Positions 14,700-22,050 of a stretch of 22,050 bases of DNA are shown here, piece by piece (the stretch's first letter is position 1; every line of letters starts with the position of its first letter). Source of the DNA: JAHHUH01 sp045123075 (GTDB taxonomy: Bacteria; Bacillota; Negativicutes; Acidaminococcales; Acidaminococcaceae); the NCBI GenBank assembly GCA_045123075.1, contig JBGVIJ010000056.1, forward strand, positions 1-22,050. Reading direction: 5' to 3'. The position numbers were made by a program, and so were the translations under genes. Under the pieces are notes generated by a model. It was not told where the DNA came from and ran no database searches. It saw only the letters and a list, made by a program, of their open reading frames with translations.

Positions 14700-15770
14700 A
14701 TGTCATACATCCGCTTAAATAACGTTACTAAACAATTCGGTGATGTTATCGCTGTTAATAATCTTAACATCGAAATCGGTAAAGGCGAATGCTTCTCCAT
14801 GCTTGGTCCTTCTGGCTGCGGTAAAACCACTACCTTGCGTATGGTTGCAGGCTTCGAAGATTTGAGCGATGGTGAAGTTTGGGTTGGCGACCGCCTCCTC
14901 TCTTCTCCTAAAAAACGTCACTATACTCCCCCTGAACATCGTAACTTCGGTATGGTATTCCAAGCTTTCGCAGTTTGGCCCCATATGAACATTTACGAAA
15001 ACGTTGCGTTCCCTCTGCGCTTGCGTAACCTGCCTTCCGCAGAAATCGATAAACGCACTAAAGACGCACTGACTTCTACCAACCTTTTGAAATATGCTGA
15101 CCAAAGTCCGGCAGACCTTTCCGGTGGTGGTAAACAACGTGTAGCTTTGGCTCGCGCACTGGCAATCAACCCTGACGTAATGCTTTTGGACGAACCTCTT
15201 TCCTCCCTTGACCCCCATCTGCGTGAAGAAATGCGCTTTGAAATCAAGGACTTGCAAAGAAAATATGGTTTCTCCATCATCTACGTAACCCATGACCAAT
15301 CTGAAGCAATGGCATTGTCCGACCGCATCATGGTTATGAAATTGGGCGTAATGCAACAAATCGCAGCTCCCCTTGATATTTACAACAACCCTGTAAATAA
15401 ATTCGTATTCAGCTTCATCGGCGTATCCAACTTCACCGACATGGTATGGCAAAACGGTCAAGCACACATCAAAGGTGCTACCAACGCATTGCCTAACGGT
15501 ATCATTGTTCCCAATAAAGTTAAAGGCGAAGAAATCTTCAACTTGGCTTCTCGTCCCACCGAAATCAAATTTACCTCCAGCACTGACCCCAACGGCGTTC
15601 AAGGTGTTGTAATGCGTAAATCCTTCTTGGGCGAAATCATCGACTACTTGATCCAAGTTGGCGACCAAGAAATTCGTGTACAAACCGGCCGTCGTGACCT
15701 CGGTCCTGCAATCGGAGAAGTTTGCTACTTGAACTTCATGCGTCCCTTCTGGTATCGCGTAGACGAATAA
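14700..15770 (+). CDS. ABC transporter ATPase subunit 2
   Basis: This second ATP-binding subunit of the same family (356 residues, TOBE-like tail) lies five bases after the permease stop. It has Walker A GPSGCGKTTT, a Q-loop in VFQAFAVWPHM, Walker B MLLDEP, D-loop SSLD and VTHDQ. Its signature reads LSGGGKQR instead of LSGGQQQR, keeping the LSGG core but changing the next residues. No strong ribosome site is visible before the ATG (GAGTGAATAATCGTC), so it probably depends on coupling to the permease gene. Binding-protein transporters usually have one ATPase gene acting as a homodimer, so a heterodimer with ATPase 1 is a reasonable inference. The gene ends at a terminator shared with the converging M48 gene. 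Confidence 0.92.
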   Translation: MSYIRLNNVTKQFGDVIAVNNLNIEIGKGECFSMLGPSGCGKTTTLRMVAGFEDLSDGEVWVGDRLLSSPKKRHYTPPEHRNFGMVFQAFAVWPHMNIYENVAFPLRLRNLPSAEIDKRTKDALTSTNLLKYADQSPADLSGGGKQRVALARALAINPDVMLLDEPLSSLDPHLREEMRFEIKDLQRKYGFSIIYVTHDQSEAMALSDRIMVMKLGVMQQIAAPLDIYNNPVNKFVFSFIGVSNFTDMVWQNGQAHIKGATNALPNGIIVPNKVKGEEIFNLASRPTEIKFTSSTDPNGVQGVVMRKSFLGEIIDYLIQVGDQEIRVQTGRRDLGPAIGEVCYLNFMRPFWYRVDE

Positions 15771-15779
15771 TAAAAATTC

Positions 15780-15812
15780 AAACTCCCGTTGTCATCGACA
15801 GCGGGAGTTTTT
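15780..15812. terminator. Bidirectional terminator between the ABC operon and the M48 gene
   Basis: ACTCCCGTTGTC pairs with GACAGCGGGAGT (one G-T wobble) around an ATC loop, flanked by A on one side and TTTTT on the other. It lies between two convergent genes. Confidence 0.85.
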
Positions 15813-15815
15813 GCT

Positions 15816-17018
15816 TTACTTCTTTTTAGCTTCTTTTTCTCGTTTCTTACGTTCTTTCTCTAAACGCTTTTGCTCATCTTTAGCTTTCTTCGCTTGCTCT
15901 TTTTCCAGTTTAGCCTTTTCTTCTGCTAAACGTTTTTGTTCTTCAGCAAATGCTTTGTCTTTTTTAATCTTGTCATTGCGATTGGCAATAGGCGCCCATT
16001 CTCGCAACATTTTAGTACAAGCAGCAGCGTATGCTCCGGCATTAGGGCTAATACCTGCAGCATCTTGGTTATACACAGTCAAAAGCTGAATATCATCATA
16101 GTAAATATCAGCGGAGCTACCGTTGTCATACACTACGAAATAATCAGGGTTAATCTCACCACGTTGACGAGCAACCCACAAGGAACCTGCTAGCATATAA
16201 GCACGATACTCAGCTTTGGTGCTGCCAATATCTTGACTGATGTTGAAAGTCCAATCATCTTCTTTAATAGTTGCCACACCATTTTCGTTAAGCACTACTA
16301 AAGGAGTAATATCGTACTCTTTTAAATATTTTTGGATGCGTTTTACACGTTCTACTGGTTCAGGGTGACTGCTGAACAAACCATAACTTGCACCGCCACC
16401 TTGCTCTGCCAAGTCTTCCAATTTATTAGCAGTAATCAGCATGGAATACGGGTTAAAGCCTGCGTTCACAGTATTATAGAAGCCTTCTTTATCCGCACCA
16501 CGTTCGTCAGTGCGGCTGTAGCCTGCAAATAAAGCTTGTTGAGCTGCACCGATCAAACTCATTCCACCCCGACCACCAGTTGCCACGATCAGAGCAAGAG
16601 TAGTCCACAATTGCTTTTCAATGGAATTTACAGTGTGCTTTTTCGCAACGTGCCCAACTTCGTGGCCTAAAACTCCGGCAAGTTCTGTATCGCTTGGCAT
16701 ATAATCAATAAGCCCTTTAAAAACGTATATGAACCCACCAGGACACGCCAACGCATTTACTTCGTTGTGATTCAAAACTTTAAAGGAGTACGCAATCTCA
16801 GTGCGACCACTCACCGCCGCCAAACGTTGACCAATTCGGTTCACTCTTTCCTGCATGGCATCGTCTTGATACAAACCATACTGTGCCTCTAAAGACTTAG
16901 CGGTTTCACGTCCCATTTCTATCTCTTGTTCTAAACTAATCATTCCCGCTTGGGTTGTAGGCGTTATGCCAAACACAACACACAAGACAAAAATGAAAGC
17001 CAGTAATAATTTTTTCAT
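15816..17018 (-). CDS. Secreted M48-family zinc metallopeptidase
   Basis: This 400-residue protease has an N-terminal signal peptide (MKKLLLAFIF core, likely cleavage after TQA near 24) and an M48 peptidase domain. The zinc motif HEVGH is at 119-123, the third ligand Glu and partner Asp are in DERGAD (E172, D176), and the typical SSHPEPVERV follows near 216-225. It resembles the BepA/LoiP group without obvious TPRs. Such enzymes often take part in envelope quality control, which would suit a diderm Negativicute. The last 50-60 residues are a Lys/Glu/Arg-rich coiled coil ending in a run of lysines, an unusual tail. The start is supported by AAGGAGG just upstream, which overlaps the stop of the CaiB-family gene nine bases away. 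The two are likely co-transcribed. Confidence 0.9.
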   Translation of the reverse strand: MKKLLLAFIFVLCVVFGITPTTQAGMISLEQEIEMGRETAKSLEAQYGLYQDDAMQERVNRIGQRLAAVSGRTEIAYSFKVLNHNEVNALACPGGFIYVFKGLIDYMPSDTELAGVLGHEVGHVAKKHTVNSIEKQLWTTLALIVATGGRGGMSLIGAAQQALFAGYSRTDERGADKEGFYNTVNAGFNPYSMLITANKLEDLAEQGGGASYGLFSSHPEPVERVKRIQKYLKEYDITPLVVLNENGVATIKEDDWTFNISQDIGSTKAEYRAYMLAGSLWVARQRGEINPDYFVVYDNGSSADIYYDDIQLLTVYNQDAAGISPNAGAYAAACTKMLREWAPIANRNDKIKKDKAFAEEQKRLAEEKAKLEKEQAKKAKDEQKRLEKERKKREKEAKKK

Positions 17019-17027
17019 AGTGCCTCC

Positions 17028-18170
17028 TTAAACTGCGCCCTTACCTTTCATTTCCGCAATCTCTTCAGTGCTGTAGCCAAGCTCTCTCAAAAATTCCTCG
17101 CTGTGCTCGCCAAGGCGAGGTGCTCTCAGACGAATAGAACATTCCGCATCGGAGAATTTCACCGGCGCACCAACGTAACGAATCTTACCAAGATCACATT
17201 CTTCATTAAAGAGCATGTTTTCTTGAGCGGTCAGCTCCGTTTCGAGGGCTTCACTAACATTTAACACAGGAGTAACGCAGAACTCTGCCCCACCGATCAG
17301 CGCTAACCATTCCGCTTGAGTTTTTTGTGCCATCTTTTCAGTAATCTTCGCCACGATTTCGTCCTTATGTGCAAAATCAAATTGTCTCTTTTCTAATTCG
17401 GGACATTCAATCAAATCACAGAAGCGTTGCCAGAATTTAGGTTCGATGGTTCCGACGGTCATATACTTGCCATCTTTGCACTTATAGATATTGTAATAGT
17501 GTGCAGTGCGTCCAAAAGGTTTATCGCCAGTTTCTTCACAACCCCACGCACTACTGATGCCAGTTACTTGCAAGCTCAAAGCAGTTGCGTAAAGGTTAAC
17601 ATCAAGATATTGACCGAAACCAGTACGTTCACGAGCTAAGAGCGCCATGCAGATTGCACTTAATGCGTTCAAGGAACTGCCAATTGCAGAAACTTGAACT
17701 TCAGAAACGCAAGCACTACCAATATCGTCCATAGAGTTAAGCCCCGCCAAGCCGATAACATTTAAATCATGAGCAGGCTTATGGCAGTTTTGTCCAAAAC
17801 CAGTAATGGAGCAGTACACAATACGAGGATTAATTTTTTTAATGCTTTCGTAATCCAAACCGTAGCGAGCCAAGTAACCCGGACGGAAGCCTTCGAGGAA
17901 AACATCTGCATCACTTAAGAGACGGCGCAAAACTTCTTGGCCTTCCGGTTTGCGAATATCGAGGGCGATACCACGTTTATTACGATTGAGCATTAAATGC
18001 CAGTAACTCATACCATCTTCTTTTTCCGGGAAGAAACGACGAGTGCTATCGCCAGACATATCTTCAACTTTTACGACATCTGCACCGTAATCACCCAAAA
18101 GCATACCACAATATTGTCCGGGCAACCATTTGGAAAAATCTATAACCTTAATACCTTCTAATAATTGCAT
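17028..18170 (-). CDS. CaiB/BaiF-family (class III) CoA-transferase or acyl-CoA racemase-like protein
   Basis: This 380-residue cytoplasmic protein is a member of the family III CoA-transferases, which also includes alpha-methylacyl-CoA racemases. The N-terminus LLEGIKVIDFSKWLPGQYC, the CoA-loop NRNKRGIALDIRKPEG (63-77), GFRPG, GFGQ and ARERTGFGQYLDV are characteristic. His134-Asp135 in AHDLNVIG matches the racemase-type His, but the usual Asp of ADFAGG/GDFGGG appears as Ala162 in VQVSAIGSS, so neither racemase nor transferase chemistry can be assumed. The start at 18170 (MQLLEG) is preferred over upstream GTG and ATG codons because GGAGAGGT lies just before it. It is the first gene of the M48 operon. 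parS lies 29 bases upstream in the leader. Confidence 0.85.
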   Translation of the reverse strand: MQLLEGIKVIDFSKWLPGQYCGMLLGDYGADVVKVEDMSGDSTRRFFPEKEDGMSYWHLMLNRNKRGIALDIRKPEGQEVLRRLLSDADVFLEGFRPGYLARYGLDYESIKKINPRIVYCSITGFGQNCHKPAHDLNVIGLAGLNSMDDIGSACVSEVQVSAIGSSLNALSAICMALLARERTGFGQYLDVNLYATALSLQVTGISSAWGCEETGDKPFGRTAHYYNIYKCKDGKYMTVGTIEPKFWQRFCDLIECPELEKRQFDFAHKDEIVAKITEKMAQKTQAEWLALIGGAEFCVTPVLNVSEALETELTAQENMLFNEECDLGKIRYVGAPVKFSDAECSIRLRAPRLGEHSEEFLRELGYSTEEIAEMKGKGAV

Positions 18171-18198
18171 AACATACCTCTCCATTCGCACTCACCAA

Positions 18199-18214
18199 TG
18201 TTTCACGTGAAACA
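18199..18214. other. parS: parS centromere site (ParB/Spo0J binding)
   Basis: TGTTTCACGTGAAACA is a perfect match to the bacterial parS consensus. The palindrome extends to 20 bp (18197-18216). ParB/Spo0J loads here to organise and segregate the replication origin region. The site lies between divergent genes, in the leader of the CaiB-family gene. Such sites cluster near oriC, so the window is probably origin-proximal. Confidence 0.93.
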
Positions 18215-18250
18215 TTTTGGTTTTGCACCTTATTGATAGTTACCTTAATA

Positions 18251-18279
18251 ATTCTACAAAAGTAGTTTTTCCCCTGCAA
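18251..18279 (-). promoter_or_regulatory. Promoter of the CaiB-family/M48 operon
   Basis: On the minus strand, TTGCAG (18274-18279), 17 bases, TAGAAT (18251-18256). Transcripts from here would run through parS. Confidence 0.6.
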
Positions 18280-18285
18280 ATATCC

Positions 18286-18314
18286 TTGCGTGGCTTTGAG
18301 CGAATGCGTATAAT
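18286..18314 (+). promoter_or_regulatory. Promoter of the thiW-like operon
   Basis: TTGCGT (18286-18291), 17 bases, TATAAT (18309-18314). The leader is only about 24 bases, too short for a TPP riboswitch. Confidence 0.8.
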
Positions 18315-18344
18315 TAATGTAGCATTTTGAAATTGAGGTGCATA

Positions 18345-18836
18345 ATGCAAACTCGTAAACTTACCATTGCGGCACTGTTCATTGCCATTGGCACGTTAAC
18401 TGCACATATGATTTATATACCTGCTGGCGTATCACGCTGCTTTCCCGTACAACACGCTATCAATGTAATGGCTGCAGTACTTTTAGGTTCAGATTACGCC
18501 ACCGCCATCGGTTTTATCATTGCCTGTTTGCGCAATATGTTCGGCACAGGTTCTTTGCTTGCTTTCCCCGGTAGCATGGTTGGTGCTTTTGTCGCAGGCA
18601 TACTCTACCAACGCCATAAGACCTTATCCATGGCAATAGTTGGTGAAATTTTTGGCACCGGCATTTTAGGCGGCTTCCTTGCATGGGGCATTGCTTACTT
18701 TATTTTAGGAAGCAGTGCTGTAGCTTGGTTCTTTATTCCACCCTTTTTAATTAGCTCTATTGGTGGCAGCCTTATTGCCCTTGCACTTTTAAAAAGTGGT
18801 GTTTTCCAAAACATCATTGCCCTAAATAAAAAATAG
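18345..18836 (+). CDS. thiW: ThiW-like ECF transporter substrate-binding (S) component
   Basis: This 163-residue integral membrane protein has about five or six hydrophobic helices. The segment MFGTGSLLAFPGSMVGAF (around 66-83) and the later GEIFGTGILGG and FFIPPFLISSIGGSLIA segments are typical of ThiW, the predicted thiazole-precursor S component of energy-coupling-factor transporters. Such proteins bind the vitamin precursor and use shared EcfAAT modules, which are not in this window. The start at 18345 is chosen because GAGGTG lies four bases upstream; TTG codons further up are unlikely. It is followed 12 bases later by a small membrane-protein gene in the same operon. There is no TPP riboswitch, unusual for a thiamine-related transporter. 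Confidence 0.85.
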   Translation: MQTRKLTIAALFIAIGTLTAHMIYIPAGVSRCFPVQHAINVMAAVLLGSDYATAIGFIIACLRNMFGTGSLLAFPGSMVGAFVAGILYQRHKTLSMAIVGEIFGTGILGGFLAWGIAYFILGSSAVAWFFIPPFLISSIGGSLIALALLKSGVFQNIIALNKK

Positions 18837-18848
18837 GAGAACCTTTTT

Positions 18849-19157
18849 ATGACCTTAACCTTTAGTGAAATTTGTAATTACTTTTTATATGCGTTAAGCG
18901 GTTTCTTTTTTGGCATCTTCGCTTCTCGCTACAGTATTATTTCCGCTCTCAAAATTTTAGAAAGAGTACGCGAACAAGGAATTGTGAGCGGTGTGTTCAG
19001 CTCAATGCTTCAAGTTGTTTTCTTAGCAACTGCTTTCTTCATCTTCCCTGTGCTCTTCATCAGCAAAACACAAGTAGGTGGCTTCTTCTACTACGCCGTG
19101 CTTGTCTACTTCTTTAACAAGGGTTATCGTTTATACATAAGCAATAAAAAACCGTGA
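18849..19157 (+). CDS. Small membrane protein of unknown function, 102 aa
   Basis: I do not recognise the family. The product has about three hydrophobic segments (near residues 9-25, 50-70 and 78-92) and short charged connectors such as LERVREQG, so it is very probably an inner-membrane protein. The start ATG follows AGGAGA with a suitable gap, 12 bases after thiW, indicating co-transcription and a possible accessory role for the transporter. Its stop codon lies inside the left arm of the terminator stem, so ribosomes at the stop would cover the hairpin. Confidence 0.7.
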   Translation: MTLTFSEICNYFLYALSGFFFGIFASRYSIISALKILERVREQGIVSGVFSSMLQVVFLATAFFIFPVLFISKTQVGGFFYYAVLVYFFNKGYRLYISNKKP

Positions 19158-19184
19158 ATGTCTTTTGACATTCACGGTTTTACT
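19148..19184. terminator. Bidirectional terminator overlapping the stop of the 102-aa gene
   Basis: AAAACCGTGAATGTC pairs with 19167-19181 around a TTTT loop: about 14-15 perfect pairs with A and T flanks. The TGA stop of the plus-strand gene is in the left arm. The minus-strand gene ending at 19193 also converges here. Confidence 0.88.
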
Positions 19185-19192
19185 TTTAGAAA

Positions 19193-19624
19193 TTAGTTAG
19201 CCCAAACAAGTTTCATAATACGAGCATATTCTTCTTGCAAGTGTTTGAGAATAACATCGATTACTGCGTGTACCAAGCCGGGAACGAATTCTTCGTCAGT
19301 GGAGGGAATGCAGCTTTCAATTACGATGTCGCCATTTTCGTTAACATAGTATTTGAAAACTTTGTAAGTATCGTTCAATTTGTTGATGTGTTCCATAATA
19401 GCAGTGCGGTTTGCTTCTTTAACCACTGCAGCAGCTACACGAACTTGTACCATTACATAGATGCTGTCGTCAACAACAACCATAGTCGGCAAGTTTTGAC
19501 CGTTAACTTCCATAAAGGAACGGTACAAAACAGAATGCATTTCATTTTCAATTGCTTGTGCTTGGAAGCAGTTGATATTGTTTGCAGTTAAGAATTCATT
19601 GAATTTAGTTACTTTAGCGTTCAT
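19193..19624 (-). CDS. YbjN-like domain protein, 143 aa
   Basis: This small cytoplasmic protein has no signal peptide. The pattern of an N-terminal helix, a strand pair (LPTMVVVDDSIYVMVQVRV), a middle helix and a second strand pair (KYYVNENGDIVIESCIP), then a long C-terminal helix resembles the YbjN/type III chaperone-like fold; this is a fold-level resemblance only. The start at 19624 follows AAGGTGG with eight bases between; a GTG four codons upstream overlaps that ribosome site. It lies 36 bases downstream of the secreted-protein gene with no terminator between, so they likely form a two-gene operon. Its molecular role is unknown. Confidence 0.65.
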   Translation of the reverse strand: MNAKVTKFNEFLTANNINCFQAQAIENEMHSVLYRSFMEVNGQNLPTMVVVDDSIYVMVQVRVAAAVVKEANRTAIMEHINKLNDTYKVFKYYVNENGDIVIESCIPSTDEEFVPGLVHAVIDVILKHLQEEYARIMKLVWAN

Positions 19625-19660
19625 TGGTATTACCACCTTATTTTATATTTGCTTGCCTAA

Positions 19661-20365
19661 TTATTTACATTTAGCCAAATCGTCTTCTTTAATTTTCAAC
19701 GGTTTCTTGTTATCAGCAGAATCCATCAGCACGATTTCGAAAGGAACTTGGCTTTGAGAGAACACTTTTGCCGGGAAAGGCCACAATTGAGCAGTATCAA
19801 CTTTAGCAGCTTTCATAGCAGCTTCAGGCATATATGCGTCTTTGTCCAAATGATAGAAGTAATCGTTATCTTTGGAGCGAATTACTACATTTTCAATGGT
19901 AGGAACAGGATTGTTGTTCATGATGTTGTAGCTACCACTGTTCCATACCCAAACCCAAACAACATCTTTCATAGCTGCAACTTCATCAATCAATTTTTGA
20001 TTAGGAGCAACCAATTCTTGGTCAGCCAAGAAATAGAGATATTTAGTTAAGGAATAGGGAGTAATCAATTGAATTCTTTGGGGGCTCCACATAGTGGAAA
20101 CAGCATAATCTTTTTCACCCAAATAATAAGCAACACGACGGTTCCAGTCGCTGATTTTTTTCAGTTCAGGAGCAGTACGTTTAATTTCGCGCATATCTTT
20201 AGAGGTCATTTGAGCCATTTGAGTTTTGCCAGTCAAAGCAGGATAATTTTCCATGGTTACGTTGGAAGGAGCAGCGATTGCGGTAGGCATAACTTCTGCA
20301 TCAAACAAAGGAGCAGCAGTGAATGCAACGGTCAACAAGCCAGCAGCTAATAATTTTTTCAACAT
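19661..20365 (-). CDS. Secreted protein of unknown function, 234 aa
   Basis: I do not recognise a family. The protein starts MLKKLLAAGLLTVAFTAAPLF, a clear signal peptide with likely cleavage after AIAA near residue 27-31, so it is exported, to the periplasm if the cell is diderm. The mature part is mixed, with a Trp-rich segment VVWVWVWNSGSY near the middle and IVLMDSADNKKPLKIKE at the end, and no membrane anchor. The start at 20365 is preferred over an ATG five codons upstream because GGTGAT precedes it. It has an extended -10 promoter and sits with the YbjN-like gene. Confidence 0.7.
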   Translation of the reverse strand: MLKKLLAAGLLTVAFTAAPLFDAEVMPTAIAAPSNVTMENYPALTGKTQMAQMTSKDMREIKRTAPELKKISDWNRRVAYYLGEKDYAVSTMWSPQRIQLITPYSLTKYLYFLADQELVAPNQKLIDEVAAMKDVVWVWVWNSGSYNIMNNNPVPTIENVVIRSKDNDYFYHLDKDAYMPEAAMKAAKVDTAQLWPFPAKVFSQSQVPFEIVLMDSADNKKPLKIKEDDLAKCK

Positions 20366-20394
20366 AATATCACCATCCATCTTAAGATGTTTTA

Positions 20395-20423
20395 ATTATA
20401 CCATTTAGATAAAAATTCCGCAA
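20395..20423 (-). promoter_or_regulatory. Promoter of the secreted-protein/YbjN-like operon
   Basis: On the minus strand, TTGCGG (20418-20423), 17 bases, TATAAT (20395-20400) preceded by TGG, an extended -10. Confidence 0.8.
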
Positions 20424-20434
20424 ACAACTTATAT

Positions 20435-20463
20435 TTGCCCATTCTCCGTTAACCCTATATAAT
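20435..20463 (+). promoter_or_regulatory. Promoter of the HerA/DUF853-like gene
   Basis: TTGCCC (20435-20440), 17 bases, TATAAT (20458-20463), about 20 bases before GGAGGTG. It is back-to-back with the minus-strand promoter. Confidence 0.8.
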
Positions 20464-20489
20464 AGAAGAAAGAACTTCTTGGAGGTGCT

Positions 20490-22043
20490 ATGATGTATAT
20501 TCCTAAATTACATAAAGTATGGCTGTGTCAAGGCAAAGAGGGCAGCATTCATCTTACTCCTAAAATGGCAAACCGCCACGGTTTAATTGCAGGTGCCACC
20601 GGTACAGGCAAAACAGTAACCTTGAAGGTTTTGGCGGAATCTTTCAGTGAAATGGGCGTACCTGTTTTCTTGGCAGATATTAAAGGTGACGTTTCCGGCA
20701 TGTGCCTTCCCGGTGAAGATAGCGAAGGCTTCCAAAAACGGATCCGTAATAAACTCGGCTTAGAAATTGACTGGAAATTTGAAGGTTACCCCATTCGCTT
20801 CTGGGATGTGTACGGCAAAAAGGGTCACCCCGTTCGCACTACCATCTCCGAAATGGGTCCTGAACTTTTAAGCCGCTTGCTGGAATTGAACGATACCCAA
20901 ACAGGCATCATGAACATCATCTTCCGTGTGGCAGATGAACAAGGTTTGCTCCTTTTAGATTTAAAAGATTTACGCAGCATGGTGCAATACGTTGGCGAAA
21001 ACGCTGCCACCTTGAAAACCAAGTACGGCAACGTTTCTGCTCAAAGTGTTGGCGCCATCCAACGTGCACTGCTTAGGCTGGAAGACCAAGGCGGTAATGT
21101 ATTCTTTGGCGAACCTGCATTGGAAATTAAAGACTGGTTTGCCCAAGACGAAAAAGGTTATGGCATTATTAATATGCTCCATTGCACTGAACTTTTCCAA
21201 AGTCCGCTGCTGTATTCCACCTTCCTTTTGTGGATGCTTTCTGAACTTTACGAAACCATGCCTGAAGCTGGCGACTTGGAAAAACCCAAAATGGTTTTCT
21301 TCTTCGACGAAGCTCATCTCATTTTCAAAGATGCACCCCGTTCCCTGCTTGATAAGGTTGAACAAATTGTACGCTTGATTCGCTCCAAAGGTATTGGTAT
21401 TTACTTCATTACCCAACTTCCCAGCGACATCCCTGACAGCGTACTGTCCCAACTTGGTAACAAACTGCAACACGCTTTGCGTGCTTATACCCCTAAAGAT
21501 CAAAAAGCTCTTAAAGTTGCAGCACAATCCTTCCGTCCTAATCCGAAGCTTGATGCGGAAGCTGCTTTGTCCGAACTTGGTACCGGTGAAGTTCTCGTTT
21601 CTTTGCTGGATGAAGAAGGCATCCCCGGCATCGTACAACGTGCTTACGTTATGCCTCCCCGTAGCTTCTTAGGCGTAGCAGAAGAAACTAAACGCCAAGA
21701 AATTATCACCGCTAGTCCCTTGCATAGCAAGTACACTAAAACTGTAGACAGAGAATCTGCTTACGAAGTTTTACAAAAACGTGCAGAACAAGCTGCCAAA
21801 GAAGCAGCGGAGGAAGCTGGCGAAGAACATGTTCCTGAAGACGAAACCTTGCAAGAAGAAATTCGTCGTAACTCTCGCACTACTTCCACTTCTACCAAAA
21901 AGACTACTACCACTCGTCGCACTACCACTAAAAAAGAAAAATCCATGTTTGAAAATGTTGCTGAAAAAGCTGCAACTTCTTTCGGACGCTCCATTGCTAA
22001 CGCATTGGCTCGTGGTATTTTAGGTAGTCTGCTCAAAAAATAA
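20490..22043 (+). CDS. HerA/YjgR-like P-loop ATPase (DUF853 family)
   Basis: This 517-residue cytoplasmic ATPase of the HerA/FtsK superfamily is like E. coli YjgR. Walker A GATGTGKT is at 35-42, ADIKGD follows near 62-67, Walker B MVFFFDEAH is at 268-276, and a sensor-like FITQLPSDIP is at 307-315. Relatives are predicted DNA or nucleic-acid translocases, but the function of this family is not firmly established. Residues about 461-484 form a Thr/Arg/Lys-rich low-complexity linker, followed by a conserved-looking tail ending GRSIANALARGILGSLLKK. The ATG at 20490 follows GGAGGTG; the next ATG three bases on is equally possible. It is complete, with its own promoter, and no terminator is visible before the window ends. 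Confidence 0.88.
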   Translation: MMYIPKLHKVWLCQGKEGSIHLTPKMANRHGLIAGATGTGKTVTLKVLAESFSEMGVPVFLADIKGDVSGMCLPGEDSEGFQKRIRNKLGLEIDWKFEGYPIRFWDVYGKKGHPVRTTISEMGPELLSRLLELNDTQTGIMNIIFRVADEQGLLLLDLKDLRSMVQYVGENAATLKTKYGNVSAQSVGAIQRALLRLEDQGGNVFFGEPALEIKDWFAQDEKGYGIINMLHCTELFQSPLLYSTFLLWMLSELYETMPEAGDLEKPKMVFFFDEAHLIFKDAPRSLLDKVEQIVRLIRSKGIGIYFITQLPSDIPDSVLSQLGNKLQHALRAYTPKDQKALKVAAQSFRPNPKLDAEAALSELGTGEVLVSLLDEEGIPGIVQRAYVMPPRSFLGVAEETKRQEIITASPLHSKYTKTVDRESAYEVLQKRAEQAAKEAAEEAGEEHVPEDETLQEEIRRNSRTTSTSTKKTTTTRRTTTKKEKSMFENVAEKAATSFGRSIANALARGILGSLLKK

Positions 22044-22050
22044 ATAGTTT

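Noticed and set aside
18171..18191. Upstream GTG/ATG starts for the CaiB-family gene
   Set aside because: GGAGAGGT lies just before the ATG at 18170, and family members begin with an LLEGIKV-type N-terminus.
18315..18344. TPP riboswitch before thiW
   Set aside because: The predicted leader is only about 24 bases and carries no TPP-box sequence.
1..22050. Mobile elements, CRISPR arrays, tRNA or rRNA genes
   Set aside because: I saw no transposase or integrase, no regularly spaced repeats and no cloverleaf-like or rRNA sequence.

Overview
The window looks like a chromosomal segment of an anaerobic, moderately AT-rich Bacillota bacterium, most likely one of the Negativicutes (Acidaminococcaceae or Phascolarctobacterium-like). 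That placement is an inference from gene content and style: a reverse rubrerythrin, the GatCAB pathway, ThiW, a CaiB-family protein, strong GGAGG ribosome sites and sigma-A promoters. It rests on no database match. There is no rRNA, tRNA, CRISPR array or insertion sequence. One perfect 16-bp parS sequence at 18199-18214 suggests an origin-proximal location.

Layout. (1) 1-232: 3' end of a nicotinamidase-like gene with a terminator. (2) 299-9389, all on the minus strand: an unknown helical-repeat-like gene, an intact gatCAB operon (gatC1-gatA1-gatB1), a PurF-like gene, and a second full-length gatCAB operon (gatC2-gatA2-gatB2). (3) 9390-9838: divergent control region with a 16-bp palindrome and clustered hairpins, leading to a reverse rubrerythrin on the plus strand. 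(4) 10720-15770: ABC uptake operon with a lipoprotein binding protein, an ATPase, a fused permease and a second ATPase. (5) 15816-18170, minus: secreted M48 metallopeptidase and a CaiB/BaiF-family protein, with parS in the leader. (6) 18345-19157, plus: ThiW-like transporter S component and a small membrane protein. (7) 19193-20365, minus: a YbjN-like protein and an unknown secreted protein. (8) 20490-22043, plus: HerA/DUF853-like ATPase.

The most unusual part is region 2. Operon 1 encodes GatA with the full amidase triad (K79, S154, S178). Operon 2 keeps all three genes open, with the same stop-start coupling, but its GatA has lost both catalytic serines while keeping the lysine and most of the rest of the fold. 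Its GatB is nearly identical to GatB1 over the last 190 residues but diverged over the first 290, including the acidic motif MEED changed to MEQD. Between the two operons lies a PurF-type protein that lacks the N-terminal nucleophile cysteine of its glutaminase domain but keeps the PRPP loop and all four Fe-S cysteines. Two neighbouring glutamine-amidotransferase homologues have thus each lost the ability to hydrolyse glutamine. Possible explanations are use of free ammonia, or a regulatory or tRNA-binding role. Which is correct cannot be settled from sequence alone.
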